Shown: positions 16,959 through 27,258 of the stretch, piece after piece | Position numbering within the stretch: position 1 is the stretch's first letter | Layout: the number at the start of each line of letters is the position of its first letter | Assembly: GCA_963736445.1 (NCBI GenBank) | Contig: CAVTOY010000005.1 | Location: forward strand, 62,001 to 126,000 | Direction of reading: 5' to 3' | Length of the DNA: 64,000 nucleotides | Source of the DNA: Thiosocius sp963736445 | GTDB lineage: Bacteria > Pseudomonadota > Gammaproteobacteria > Chromatiales > Chromatiaceae | Translations under genes and position numbers: made by a program | Notes under the pieces: generated by a model | Seen by the model: only the letters and a program-made list of their open reading frames with translations | Told to the model about the DNA's origin: nothing | Database searches by the model: none

Positions 16959-17879
16959 TCAATACAGGGCAATGATGGTTCCGTTCTCGCGAATGAGCAG
17001 CTGGTTGCGCAGGGTGTGCGGCGCCACAGCATCGACGATGCTTACGACGAACAGCTGATTGACCTTCCTTGCTTTGCCGACTGCGTAATCGGCCTGACCG
17101 AACTGCGCCATCCATGCGGTGCTCAGTATCAGGGCCTTTTCCTCGGAATCGACAGGTAGCTGAACCTCTTCCGCGACCAGCGTGATGCCTTCACAATAAC
17201 CAGTCGGGGTGATGTCAGGGGCTTCGCGGATAGGCGGTGCTTCAACGGCGGCGGGGGGTGGATAGACGATCATCGAGCCGTCCGAATTCATCCGCACCGT
17301 CCAGCCTTTTTCTTCGAGCACCTGGCGGAAACGCGCAGTTGGCTTGCCAGCGGGTAGCTGATCGATAGCGGCTGCCGCGGGTTCAGCGTGCCCCACGCTT
17401 GCGGCGCCGGCAGTCGCGACCGGTTCAATGGCGGCAGGACTCATTGGCATCAGCAGAGTGTTGCCGTCCATGTCCGTCAGAATCCGCCAACCACGTTCGC
17501 GCAGCATCTCGCGGATATCGGGTGATGTGGGTGGCCTGATTGGTCGCAGTAACATGTCGCCCTGCGCATTGGTTTCTAACAACCAACCGCGTTCAAGTAA
17601 GAGTCGACGTAAGTCCACCTGAGCGACGTCCGAAACGGCGACTTCTTTGCCCTGATCTGCCGCGGTGAGCGGCTGCGCGGGCTGATAGTAGACGTTTCCC
17701 TCGGCGTCCGATTGATATCGCCAGCCCTGCTGTTCCAACAAATTGGGAAGTTCCGAAACTGTTCCCTGAACGGTTGAGGCGGCCAGGGCGCCGAACGGTA
17801 GGCTAATGAGCAGCGCAAACACGGCGGTGCGACACCTCGCTGTTTCGAAATGGATAGGCCGGCTGGCCATAATGCGCAT
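16959..17879 (-). CDS. Secreted protein with four GW-type hairpin repeats
   Basis: The 306-residue product from the ATG at 17879 (GAGGAGG 8 nt upstream) has a signal peptide ending near GALAA. Four diverged repeats follow a helix-GW-turn-strand plan: LLEQQGWRYQSDAEGNVYYQP, LLLERGWLLETNAQGDMLLRP, MLRERGWRILTDMDGNTLLMP and VLEEKGWTVRMNSDGSMIVYP. The last 110 residues form a separate domain (YCEGITLVAEEVQLPV to the end) with no recognised family. It is the second gene after the 406-residue repeat protein. The repeat resembles the FQIT motif of the dihaem cytochrome and the Met-Ser-Gly protein. A structural or docking role in the periplasm is likely. Confidence 0.8.
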   Translation of the reverse strand: MRIMASRPIHFETARCRTAVFALLISLPFGALAASTVQGTVSELPNLLEQQGWRYQSDAEGNVYYQPAQPLTAADQGKEVAVSDVAQVDLRRLLLERGWLLETNAQGDMLLRPIRPPTSPDIREMLRERGWRILTDMDGNTLLMPMSPAAIEPVATAGAASVGHAEPAAAAIDQLPAGKPTARFRQVLEEKGWTVRMNSDGSMIVYPPPAAVEAPPIREAPDITPTGYCEGITLVAEEVQLPVDSEEKALILSTAWMAQFGQADYAVGKARKVNQLFVVSIVDAVAPHTLRNQLLIRENGTIIALY

Positions 17880-17970
17880 GGTTGAAACCTCCTCGCTGCG
17901 CGTGATTACTGGACGGCCATTCCGGCCGAGACTAGACATGGCCTAGCAGCCTCCCGGATCAGCCCTTCTG

Positions 17971-19191
17971 CTAAGGAGCTGCCGCCGCCCACGGCGGCCG
18001 GGGAGGCATCCAGTAACCGTTCTCCTGCGCGCGGCGCCTCAACTGCTGGTAGTAAAAATTGCGGTATTCGTCGCGCGCCGGTCCCTGCAGCGCCTTCATT
18101 GCAACCGAATGCGTCGCGACCTCGTCACTGCTCATGATGCGGAATTCCGGCTCCATCTGCGACGGCTGTTCCGCAGCGGGCGGCGCCTGATACGCTGCAT
18201 CCGGTGACCGATAGATCATGCTGCCGTCCGCGGCCACGGTGCCGACCCAACCCTGCCTCTCCAGTTCGCCGCGCAGCTGTTCAGCCACGCCCGGCGGCGG
18301 GGCATCCGGCACAGCAGGCTTGCGATAGATCATGCTGCCGTCCGCGGCCGTCGAGGCGCTCCAGCCCTGCGCCTCCAGCTGCCGGCGCAGCTGAGCGGCG
18401 ACCAAGCCTTCACCTGCGGTGGCCGGCGGCGGGGCTTCCAGCACAGCAGGCTTGCGATAGATCATGCTGCCGTCCGCGGCCGTCGAGGCGCTCCAGCCCT
18501 GCGCCTCCAGCTGCCGGCGCAGCTGAGCGGCGACCAAGCCTTCACCTGCGGTGGCCAGCGGCGGGGCTTCCAGCACAGCAGGCTTGCGATAGATCATGCT
18601 GCCGTCCGCGGCCGTCGAGGCGCTCCAGCCCTGCGCCTCCAGCTGCCGGCGCAGCTGAGCGGCGACCAAGCCTTCACCCGCGGCGGCCGGCGGCGGGGCA
18701 TCCGGCACGGCAGGCTTGCGATAGATCATGCTGCCGTCCGCGGCCGTCGAGGCGCTCCAGCCCTGCGCCTCCAGCTGCCGGCGCAGCTGAGCGGCGACCA
18801 AGCCTTCACCTGCGGTGGCCGGCGGCGGGGCTTCCGGCACAGCAGGCTTGCGATAGATCATGCTGCCGTCCGCGGCGACGCTGCCCAGCCAGCCCTGCTG
18901 CACGAGCTGCTGGTGCAGCCGCTCGGCCAGGGACATTTCTCCGGTTTCGACAGATTCTGCTGGCTGCTGCTCCGATACGCCCGGTTTTCGATAGACCACA
19001 CTACCGTCCGCACCTTCGCCGCGCGCCCAGCCGTTGACGGTCAGTGCATCACCCAGCTGGGTCGAGAGTCCTTCGCCGGCCGCTGCAGTCCGCAGAAACC
19101 CCACTGCCGTCTCGCTCCATACCGGGGAGCCAGAGAGCAGGCAGGCAAGCAATGCGGCAGAAACGGTGGTTGCGGCACCAGGGCTCTTCAT
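17971..19191 (-). CDS. Secreted protein with seven helix-GW-hairpin repeats, four near-identical
   Basis: The 406-residue protein has a signal peptide (cut near SPVWS-E). It then carries seven copies of a unit LRRQLEAQGW-x5-ADGSMIYRKP. The four central copies are 44 residues (132 bp) apart and almost identical in DNA, a sign of recent duplication or gene conversion; the outer copies are diverged. Pro-rich linkers (AVPDAPPPA) join them. The final 80 residues are helical and end in Pro-Trp-rich sequence. It begins a two-gene operon under a sigma-54 promoter at 19256-19270. No named family is known to me; the repeat could bind peptidoglycan, another protein or a ligand. Confidence 0.82.
   Translation of the reverse strand: MKSPGAATTVSAALLACLLSGSPVWSETAVGFLRTAAAGEGLSTQLGDALTVNGWARGEGADGSVVYRKPGVSEQQPAESVETGEMSLAERLHQQLVQQGWLGSVAADGSMIYRKPAVPEAPPPATAGEGLVAAQLRRQLEAQGWSASTAADGSMIYRKPAVPDAPPPAAAGEGLVAAQLRRQLEAQGWSASTAADGSMIYRKPAVLEAPPLATAGEGLVAAQLRRQLEAQGWSASTAADGSMIYRKPAVLEAPPPATAGEGLVAAQLRRQLEAQGWSASTAADGSMIYRKPAVPDAPPPGVAEQLRGELERQGWVGTVAADGSMIYRSPDAAYQAPPAAEQPSQMEPEFRIMSSDEVATHSVAMKALQGPARDEYRNFYYQQLRRRAQENGYWMPPRPPWAAAAP
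18280..18870 (-). repeat. Four tandem 132-bp coding repeats
   Basis: Four nearly identical 132-bp units lie inside the repeat-protein gene. They differ at a few positions only (for example PDAPP against LEAPP). Such arrays change copy number readily and are prone to misassembly. Confidence 0.75.
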
Positions 19192-19255
19192 GATCCGACT
19201 CCTTACTCGTCCGGTTGGGTCGTTGCGACGCAGAGATACGTCTGCATTAGCTTAG

Positions 19256-19270
19256 GCAATATGCACGCCA
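19256..19270 (-). promoter_or_regulatory. Sigma-54 promoter for the repeat-protein operon
   Basis: TGGCGTGCATATTGCC on the minus strand has the 10-nt GG to GC spacing, TGGC at -24 and TTGC at -12. The start would fall near 19244, giving a leader of about 53 nt before the ATG at 19191. Confidence 0.75.
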
Positions 19271-19379
19271 TCGCTTGGTCGTATTCGCACTTCAGTCGCG
19301 CGATCAGCGACTTACCGCGCCGCTGCTCGCGCCAGCGCGGTTGTGGCCGCCGGCAAGGCCGCCGCCGCGATCGTCCGAC

Positions 19380-19392
19380 TGACAAAATGTCA
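19380..19392. promoter_or_regulatory. Perfect palindrome TGACAAAATGTCA, candidate NtrC-type enhancer
   Basis: TGACA and TGTCA flank AAA in a perfect inverted repeat about 110 bp upstream of the -24 box at 19270. Near-copies lie at the same kind of distance from the other sigma-54 promoters in this window. It also lies upstream of the divergent kinase gene, so autoregulation is possible. Confidence 0.6.
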
Positions 19393-19489
19393 GGGAAATA
19401 TCCGCCCACTTCCTTAGAATCTACACAATTGGGTTGCCGTGTCGTTCGCCTGACCGCAAGCTGACGCGTCAATGCGGGAGGTGTTTGTC

Positions 19490-21330
19490 TTGCACTGGTT
19501 TCGTTCGCGACTGAACAGAAAGTTCGCCCTTGGGACCGCCGGCGGCCTGCTCGCCAGCTCGCTGCTTTTCCTGGTGCTGTTTCTCGCGCTCTATCGCGGC
19601 GAACTCGCCGACGAACGCGCCGCGGCCGCCGCACAGGTGAATCAGCTGCTGCAGACCTCGTTGGAGAACGCCATGTTGAAGCGCGACCTCGACGGACTGA
19701 GGGTGATCGTCGATCGTCTGGGTCGGCAGCCCGGCATAGAGGCCGTGTTCATCACCAATCCCGCCGGCGAGATCCGCTTCGCCAGCGATCCAACGCTGCT
19801 TGGCGGTTTTCAGCCGAACGACCCGGATCGGCGCACCGCCTTCACCGATTTCGTCGAGAACGCCAAAGCACGCGAGATCCTGCGCAGCGTCAACCCGGTC
19901 TCCAACAAGGCCACGTGCATGGAATGCCACGGCCCAGCCGACCAGCATCCGGTGAACGGCATCCTGTATGTGGACTACGATGCCGTGCCGATCCGGCACA
20001 AGGCACAGCGCACCACGCTGTTGTTGATGGGTTCGGGCGCGATGATCGTGCTGCTCAACATCGCCGGCGGTTGGTGGTTCATCCAGCGCTACGTCATCGG
20101 CCCCGTTACCAGACTCACCGTCACCAGCCAGGCCCTGGCGCAAGGCGATCTGGACAGTCGCGCGCACCCGCAGGGCAACGATGAGCTGGCGCAGCTCGGC
20201 CATGCCTTCAACCGCATGGCCGCACAGCTGCAGGAGCGTATCAACGAGTCGGAACAGCAGCGCGGCTTCCTGCAGGACCTCATCGACGCCATCCCGGACG
20301 GGGTCAGGGTGATCGGACCGGATTACCGGGTGCTCATGACCAACCAGGCGTATCGCCATCAGCTTGGGCTGGGCGATACAGACGGTGTCAACGACACCTG
20401 CCACCGCGTGTCCCACCAGTCGGCGCATCCCTGTCCGCGCACGCTGACCACCTGCCCGGTGCAGGAGATCGCATTGCATGCGCGTCCGGTCAAGGCCCTG
20501 CATCGGCACTACGACACCGCCGGCCAGGTCAGCGATGTCGAGATCTACGCGGCGCCGCTGACGGCCACCATCGACGGCAGACCCCAGACACTGGTGGTCG
20601 AGTCGATTCGCGACCTGTCGAAACAGATTCAGTACTCTCATGAACAAAAACTGTCTGAACTGGGCAAGCTGGCGACTGGGGTCGCGCACGAGATCCACAA
20701 CCCGCTCGCCTCGGTGCGGTTGGCGCTGGACGGCCTGCGCCGCGGGGTCAACGATACCGACCCGGAGATCGTCGAGTACCTCGAACTGGTGGATCAGGAG
20801 GTCGACAAATGTGTCGAAGTGACCGAGCGCCTCCTGCGCCTGGGCATGACGCCCCCTGAGGAACCCGAACTGGTCGAGGTGGCATCCGTGGTGGAGGACA
20901 CGCTTGCCCTCCTGCATTGGGAGGCCGAGCAGCTGGGTGTCTCGCTGGCGTTAGAACTCCCGCCAGGACTTCGGGTAATGGCCAGTGACAGCGAACTGCG
21001 CATGGTGGTGCTGAACCTGGTGCACAACGCTTTCCATGCAATGCCGAAGGGCGGCGGGCTGAAGGTGTCCAGCCGCAGCGCCGACGGGTGGATTGTCATC
21101 GCCGTGCATGACCAGGGTATCGGCATCGAGCCGGACAGGCTGGCACGTATCTTCGATCCCTTCTACAGTCGACGTGCCGATGGATCCAAGGGGGTGGGCC
21201 TGGGCCTGTCGATCGTGCGCACCATCATCGAGAACTACGGCGGCAGAATCGAGGTGGCGAGTGGGGCCAGCCAGGGCAGCGTGTTTTCGGTTTTCCTGCC
21301 GGATGCGGCGGGCGCGAACGAGGCGACACT

Positions 21331-21334
<4 letters not shown>
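19490..21334 (+). CDS. Sensor histidine kinase with periplasmic haem-c site, HAMP and Cys-rich PAS
   Basis: I place the start at the TTG of 19490 because GGGAGG lies 8 nt before it; an ATG at 19472 lacks a ribosome site. Order of parts: first membrane span, a periplasmic sensing domain of about 150 residues with C143-MEC-H147 (a c-type haem motif), second span, HAMP, a PAS domain rich in Cys and His (CHRVSHQSAHPCPRTLTTCP), then HisKA (GVAHEIHNPLASVRL) and an ATPase domain ending DPFYS...GVGLGLSIVRTII. A covalent haem in the periplasm points to redox or gas sensing. It overlaps the response regulator gene by 4 bp. It resembles NtrB-type kinases of sulfur and metal respirers. Confidence 0.88.
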
Positions 21335-22683
<1,349 letters not shown>

Positions 22684-22761
22684 GACTCTGCGCGCAGCCC
22701 GGTCGATACCGGAACTCGACCGCAACAAGGACTCAGCCGAGGAATTGGTGAGATAAGCGGG

Positions 22762-22778
22762 CTAGCCTGCATGTTGCA
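22762..22778. repeat. Left 17-bp terminal inverted repeat of a small element
   Basis: CTAGCCTGCATGTTGCA is matched exactly, in inverted form, at 24998-25014. The group II intron begins at the next base. CTAG at each outer end could be a target-site duplication. Confidence 0.65.
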
Positions 22779-24747
22779 GTGCGCCGTGAAAAGGCGCGTT
22801 CTCTCAGTGGGTGAGATTCCCACCCGGCATCTATCGCTCCAGCCGGTAGCAATCGGAGCGGCTGTGGAGGTAACGAAGCAGTCGAAGCCTTCGATGTAGA
22901 AGGTCATTTAGTGACTTGGCGAGCATGCAGGCCGAACGAGTAGTGAACGCTGAGCAGGCCTCGAAAAGGGCAATGCGGAAGCCGACCCGCCTGTAATTCG
23001 GGGAAGGCCGCTGTTGCTGGGGAAGCGAGCGATGAACGCACCCAGTGGTTCCGCCGGGGTAGTGGCGACGGCATGCATGTACAAGGGAGAACGACGCAAC
23101 ACGGGAAGCCCCAGATGGAGGCGCGGCGTGTGCGCCAACCGGCAACCCGCGAGGGCCAGGCCGGGCCGACTGGGGTGGCGGGAGGCCCGTATTACCGTTG
23201 AGGCCGGGTAATGCCGGTGGAGGGAAGGGGCCTCAGTTCGAGGGCAGTGTTAAAAGAGGTGAGGTAGAGGAGACTGGCATGGGCCTACAAGCTCCGGAAA
23301 AGCTACAGAAACTTCAGCAGGCACTTCATGCGAAAGCGAAGGAGTCGCCCGATTTTCGTTTCTATGCCCTGTACGACAAGATCTACCGGGGAGACATTCT
23401 CGCCCACGCCTTTCGGCTGGCCCGCAGTAATGGGGGCAAGCCGGGGGTAGACGGTGAGGACTTCGCGCAGATCGAGGCGTACGGGGTCGAGCGGTGGTTG
23501 GGTGAGCGGGCGCAAGCCTTGAAGGAGAAGCGCTACCGGGCGAGTCCGGTGCGCCGGGTCTATATCCCCAAACCGAACGGCAAGCAGCGGCCGTTAGGCA
23601 TACCCACGATCCGTGATCGGGTGGTCCAGACGGCGGCGGTGTTAGTACTGTCACCGATCTTCGAGGCCGACCTGCAACCGGCGCAGTATGCCTATCGGGA
23701 AGGACGCAACGCCCATCATGCGGTGCGCCATGTCCACAAGTTGCTCAACACGGGTTACACGGACGTCATTGATGCGGATCTGTCAGGCTACTTTGACGCG
23801 ATCCCACACGCTGAGCTGATGCAGAGCGTGGCGCGGCGGATCAGTGATCGCCACGTCCTGGCTTTGATCAAGCAGTGGCTGGTGGTGGCGGTCGAAGAGG
23901 ATGACGGGCGTGGTCGAAGGAAACGCACCACACGGGCGAAGGATAGCAAGCGCGGTATCCCGCAAGGGGCACCGATCTCGCCGCTGCTCAGCAACCTGTA
24001 CATGCGCCGTTTCCTGCTGGGGTGGAAAACGTTGGGACTGGAGGATCGTCTTCAGGCCCGGATCGTCAATTTTGCCGATGACTTTGTCATTTGCTGCCGA
24101 GGGACGGGTGAGTCGGCCATGGCGGCCATGCGGATGATGATGGAGCGGCTCAAGCTGACGGTCAACGAAACGAAGACTGGGCGTTGCCGGCTACCGCAGG
24201 AGCACTTCGATTTTCTGGGTTATACCTTCGGGCGGTGCTACTCGACGCAGACGGGGCGGGCCTATATTGGCACGCGCCCATCGACGAAGAGCATCCGGAA
24301 GGTATGCCGCACGATCAGCGAGGCGACCAGACGCCGATGGCTGCTGAAAGAACCCGAGGAGCAAGTTGTCGCACTGAACCGACTCCTTGTCGGTTGGGCC
24401 AACTACTTTTCCTTGGGGCCGGTCAGCAAAGCCTACAGGGCGGTAGACCGCCACGCGACCGAGCGGCTGCGCCGGTGGTTATGCAAGAAACACAAACAGT
24501 CGGGTCAGGGGACGGCACGCTTTCCTGACGAGTACCTCCATGGGGATTTGGGGTTGCAGCGACTGACGGTGCGTACGCAGAACTTTCCGTGGGCGAAGGC
24601 ATGAGACCTCGTCCGAGCGCCGGATGCGGGAAATCCGCACGTCCGGTGCGATGAGCGGCGACTGGAAACGGGACTATGGTCCGGATTGAGGCACCGGTAC
24701 GTGGCGAAAGCCGCCGGCAACGGCTACTCCCCTGGACCCGTGGTTAC
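22779..24747 (+). mobile_element. Group II intron
   Basis: The 5' end GTGCGCC fits the bacterial intron start (GUGYG). About 500 nt of structured RNA precede the intron-encoded protein. Domain V is clear at 24615-24650: GAGCGCCGGATGCGGG, GAAA-type loop, then CCGCACGTCCGG. Domain VI follows, closed by ACTATGGTCC pairing with GGACCCGTGGT, and the intron would end at ...TTAC near 24747 (uncertain by about 5 nt). It is inserted directly after the 17-bp inverted repeat, inside a small mobile element, not inside a host gene. Confidence 0.85.
23279..24604 (+). CDS. ltrA: Group II intron reverse transcriptase/maturase
   Basis: From the ATG at 23279 (GAGGTAGAGGAG upstream) the protein has about 441 residues. 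It shows the RT fingers and palm (RRVYIPKPNGKQRPLGIPTIRDRVVQ, DADLSGYFDAIPH, RGIPQGAPISPLLSNLYM) with the catalytic FADDFV box, and the maturase X domain (RLLVGWANYFSLG). There is no clear HNH endonuclease domain. It helps splice and move the intron. A longer frame back to 23198 reads through intron RNA sequence and is not used. Confidence 0.93.
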   Translation: MGLQAPEKLQKLQQALHAKAKESPDFRFYALYDKIYRGDILAHAFRLARSNGGKPGVDGEDFAQIEAYGVERWLGERAQALKEKRYRASPVRRVYIPKPNGKQRPLGIPTIRDRVVQTAAVLVLSPIFEADLQPAQYAYREGRNAHHAVRHVHKLLNTGYTDVIDADLSGYFDAIPHAELMQSVARRISDRHVLALIKQWLVVAVEEDDGRGRRKRTTRAKDSKRGIPQGAPISPLLSNLYMRRFLLGWKTLGLEDRLQARIVNFADDFVICCRGTGESAMAAMRMMMERLKLTVNETKTGRCRLPQEHFDFLGYTFGRCYSTQTGRAYIGTRPSTKSIRKVCRTISEATRRRWLLKEPEEQVVALNRLLVGWANYFSLGPVSKAYRAVDRHATERLRRWLCKKHKQSGQGTARFPDEYLHGDLGLQRLTVRTQNFPWAKA

Positions 24748-25014
24748 CGCGCCAGTCGTCGACTCTACCCAGTATCCGGGATGATCGCGCCGGCCAGGCG
24801 CGTTTGGACGCCGCCCTGGAGCGAAAACCATAGCCGTAGCTATGATTTGAGTGAAGGGCAAGTACAAGCGTGCCTGGACAAGCGAGGGCCCGGATAGATC
24901 GGGGACGGAGGACAAAGTGTATCGTCGAGAATGCGCCCCGAATTTGACTTTCACCGCATCTCTGCCGATTCATTTGCGCCCGTCCGCGATCGACTGGTGC
25001 AACATGCAGGCTAG
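24748..25014. mobile_element. Right part of a short inverted-repeat (MITE-like) element
   Basis: Without the intron, 22762-22778 joined to 24748-25014 gives an element of about 284 bp with 17-bp perfect inverted ends. Just after the intron, CCAGTCG recurs next to the right-hand repeat in inverted form, which lengthens the match. No transposase is present. The right end supplies the TAG stop of the permease gene at 25011. It could be an IS remnant or a MITE mobilised from elsewhere. Confidence 0.55.
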
Positions 25015-26120
25015 TACATGCGATGCCGGAACAGCCAGGCAGCGGCGCTCAGGCTGATCAGGCCGATCAGCGCCATCGGCCAGTACTGATCCATCAGCGC
25101 CGCATAGGACTGACCCTCGAGGAACACCCCGCGCAGGATGACCAGGAAGTAGCGCAGCGGATTCAGCAGCGTGATCATCTGCACGGCCTGCGGCATATTC
25201 GCGATCGGCGTCGCGAAACCGGACAGTATCACCGACGGCACCAGAAACAGAAACGCGCCGAGCAGGCCCTGCTGCTGGGTGATCGACAGCGACGAGATCA
25301 TCAGGCCCACCCCGACCGCGGAGCCCAGGAAGAGCACCATCCCAAGATAGAGCGCACCGATGTCGCCGCGCAGCGGCACCCCGAAGCCGTAGACGGCGAT
25401 GAATATGATCAGGCTGCCCTGCAGCAGGCCGATCAGCAATCCGGGAATTGATTTACCGATCAGGATCTCCACCGGCCGCAGCGGCGTCACCAGGAGTTGA
25501 TCGAAGGTCCCGGCCTCACGCTCGCGCGCCACCGACAGCGCGGTCACTACCAGCGTGACCACCAGGGTCAGCAGCCCAACGATCCCCGGTACGATGAACC
25601 AGCGCGACTCCAGATTGGAGTTATACCAGGACCGCGTCTCCAGCTTGACCGGCGGCTCCGGTCCGGCGTGGCGCCTCGCCCAGGCCAGATTGAAATCGGT
25701 GACGATAGTACGCACATAATTCATCGCCAGCATCGCGGTATTGGAGTTGCGTCCATCGAGGATCAGCTGCAGCGCACCGCTGTCGCCGCGCAGCACGTCC
25801 CTGCTGAAGCCGGGACCGATGTGCAGTATCAGCAACGCCTCACGGTTGTCGATCAACGGCGCCACCTCGGCATCATGCGTCAGCGTGGCGACCAACGCGA
25901 AATTGCGTGATCCCTGAAAGTGCGCGATCAGTTCCCGGGCCACCAGCCCGCGATCCTCATCGTAGATCGCGACTGGCGCATGCTGCAGGTCGTAGGTAGC
26001 GGCGAAGCCGAACACGAGCAGTTGCGCGATCGGCGGTCCGATCAATACGAAGCGGCTACGCCGGTCCCGCACCAGCGCGAGCAGCTCTTTCCGGGCGAGC
26101 GCCAAGATGTGCTGAAGCAA
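25011..26120 (-). CDS. ABC-2 type permease (YhhJ-like), distal
   Basis: A 369-residue inner-membrane protein: one N-terminal span (FVLIGPPIAQLLVFGFAATY), a large periplasmic domain, then five spans typical of ABC2_membrane_3 permeases, with AREREAGTFDQLLVTPLRPVEIL as the cytoplasmic coupling segment. Its stop codon overlaps the right inverted repeat of the adjacent small element, so the last residues may have been changed by the insertion, though length is normal. It is the last gene of a HlyD, double-ATPase, two-permease operon like E. coli yhiI-rbbA-yhhJ, and likely exports drugs or other compounds. Confidence 0.9.
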   Translation of the reverse strand: MLQHILALARKELLALVRDRRSRFVLIGPPIAQLLVFGFAATYDLQHAPVAIYDEDRGLVARELIAHFQGSRNFALVATLTHDAEVAPLIDNREALLILHIGPGFSRDVLRGDSGALQLILDGRNSNTAMLAMNYVRTIVTDFNLAWARRHAGPEPPVKLETRSWYNSNLESRWFIVPGIVGLLTLVVTLVVTALSVAREREAGTFDQLLVTPLRPVEILIGKSIPGLLIGLLQGSLIIFIAVYGFGVPLRGDIGALYLGMVLFLGSAVGVGLMISSLSITQQQGLLGAFLFLVPSVILSGFATPIANMPQAVQMITLLNPLRYFLVILRGVFLEGQSYAALMDQYWPMALIGLISLSAAAWLFRHRMY

Positions 26121-26124
26121 GGCG

Positions 26125-27258
26125 TTACTCCAGGCTCTTGCGTGCCTTGTGGCGCAGCACGGCGAACAGCAGCAGCAGCATCAACAGCAGCGCCGCGGCA
26201 TTGAGCAGAACCACCTGCCACAGGTTACCAGCCAGGAACAACGTCTGCAGGATGGCGACGAAATAACGTGCGGGCACGATATGAGTGATTACCTGGATAG
26301 GCGCCGGCATCGACCCGATATCAAAGATGAAGCCGGACAGGATGAAGGCGGGCAGAAAGGTGACCAGGATCGCGATCTGCCCGGCCACGAACTGATTTCG
26401 CGACACCGTCGAGATCAGCAGGCCCATTGCCAGTGCCACCAGCATGAAGATCGCAGACGCCGCCAGCAGCAGCCAGAATGAACCGCGCAATGGCACATCG
26501 AACTGCCACAGGGCCATGGCGACGCTGAGCAACATGCCGCCCATGCCGAGCGCGAAGTACGGCATCACCTTCCCCAGCAACAGCTCGCGGATGCGGATCG
26601 GCGTGACCATCAGCGCCTCCATAGTGCCGCGTTCCCACTCGCGCGCCACCACCAGCGCGGTCAGCAGCGCGCCGATCAGGGTCATGATCACCGCCACCAG
26701 CCCCGGCACCAGAAAGTTGCGGCTGCGCAGCGCCGGGTTGAACCAGACCCTCTGTTCCACGGCGACCGGGAGCGTCAGCTCCTGGCCGCGCGAGAGCGCG
26801 TAGGCCTGCAGCCAGCTCTGCCAGGCACCCTGCACATAGCCCGAGGTGATGCGCGCCTGATTGGCGTCCACACCATTCAGAATCACCCCGACAGGCGCAT
26901 CGCCACGCGCCAGCAACCTTTTGCTGAAATCGGCGCGCAGCCAGACGATGCCGTCGATGCGCCGCGCCGCAAGGTCACGCTCGGCGCTTTGAATGTCGGT
27001 GTAATAGCGCGGGCTGAAATACTCCGATTGGGCGAACGCGGCGGCGAAGCTGCTGCTGTTGGCATCCGGTCGCTCCAACACCATGCCGAGCGGAATGTTG
27101 CGGGCATCCAGCGAGACGCCGTAACCGAACAGCAGCAACAGCACCACCGGCATCACGAAGGCGATTGCGATGCTCGACGGGTCGCGCAGGATCTGCAGGC
27201 TTTCCTTGCGCACCATGCCCCTGAGACGCATCCATGCCCCACCCCGCGCGCTGTTCAA
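26125..27258 (-). CDS. ABC-2 type permease (YhhJ-like), proximal
   Basis: The 377-residue protein has the same plan as its neighbour: N-terminal span (SIAIAFVMPVVLLLLFGYGVSLD), periplasmic domain, coupling segment (REWERGTMEALMVTPIRIRELLLGKV) and further spans. The two permeases are diverged from each other, so they probably act as a heterodimer. The gene overlaps the end of the ATPase gene by 4 bp and ends 4 nt before the next permease. Confidence 0.9.
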   Translation of the reverse strand: MNSARGGAWMRLRGMVRKESLQILRDPSSIAIAFVMPVVLLLLFGYGVSLDARNIPLGMVLERPDANSSSFAAAFAQSEYFSPRYYTDIQSAERDLAARRIDGIVWLRADFSKRLLARGDAPVGVILNGVDANQARITSGYVQGAWQSWLQAYALSRGQELTLPVAVEQRVWFNPALRSRNFLVPGLVAVIMTLIGALLTALVVAREWERGTMEALMVTPIRIRELLLGKVMPYFALGMGGMLLSVAMALWQFDVPLRGSFWLLLAASAIFMLVALAMGLLISTVSRNQFVAGQIAILVTFLPAFILSGFIFDIGSMPAPIQVITHIVPARYFVAILQTLFLAGNLWQVVLLNAAALLLMLLLLFAVLRHKARKSLE

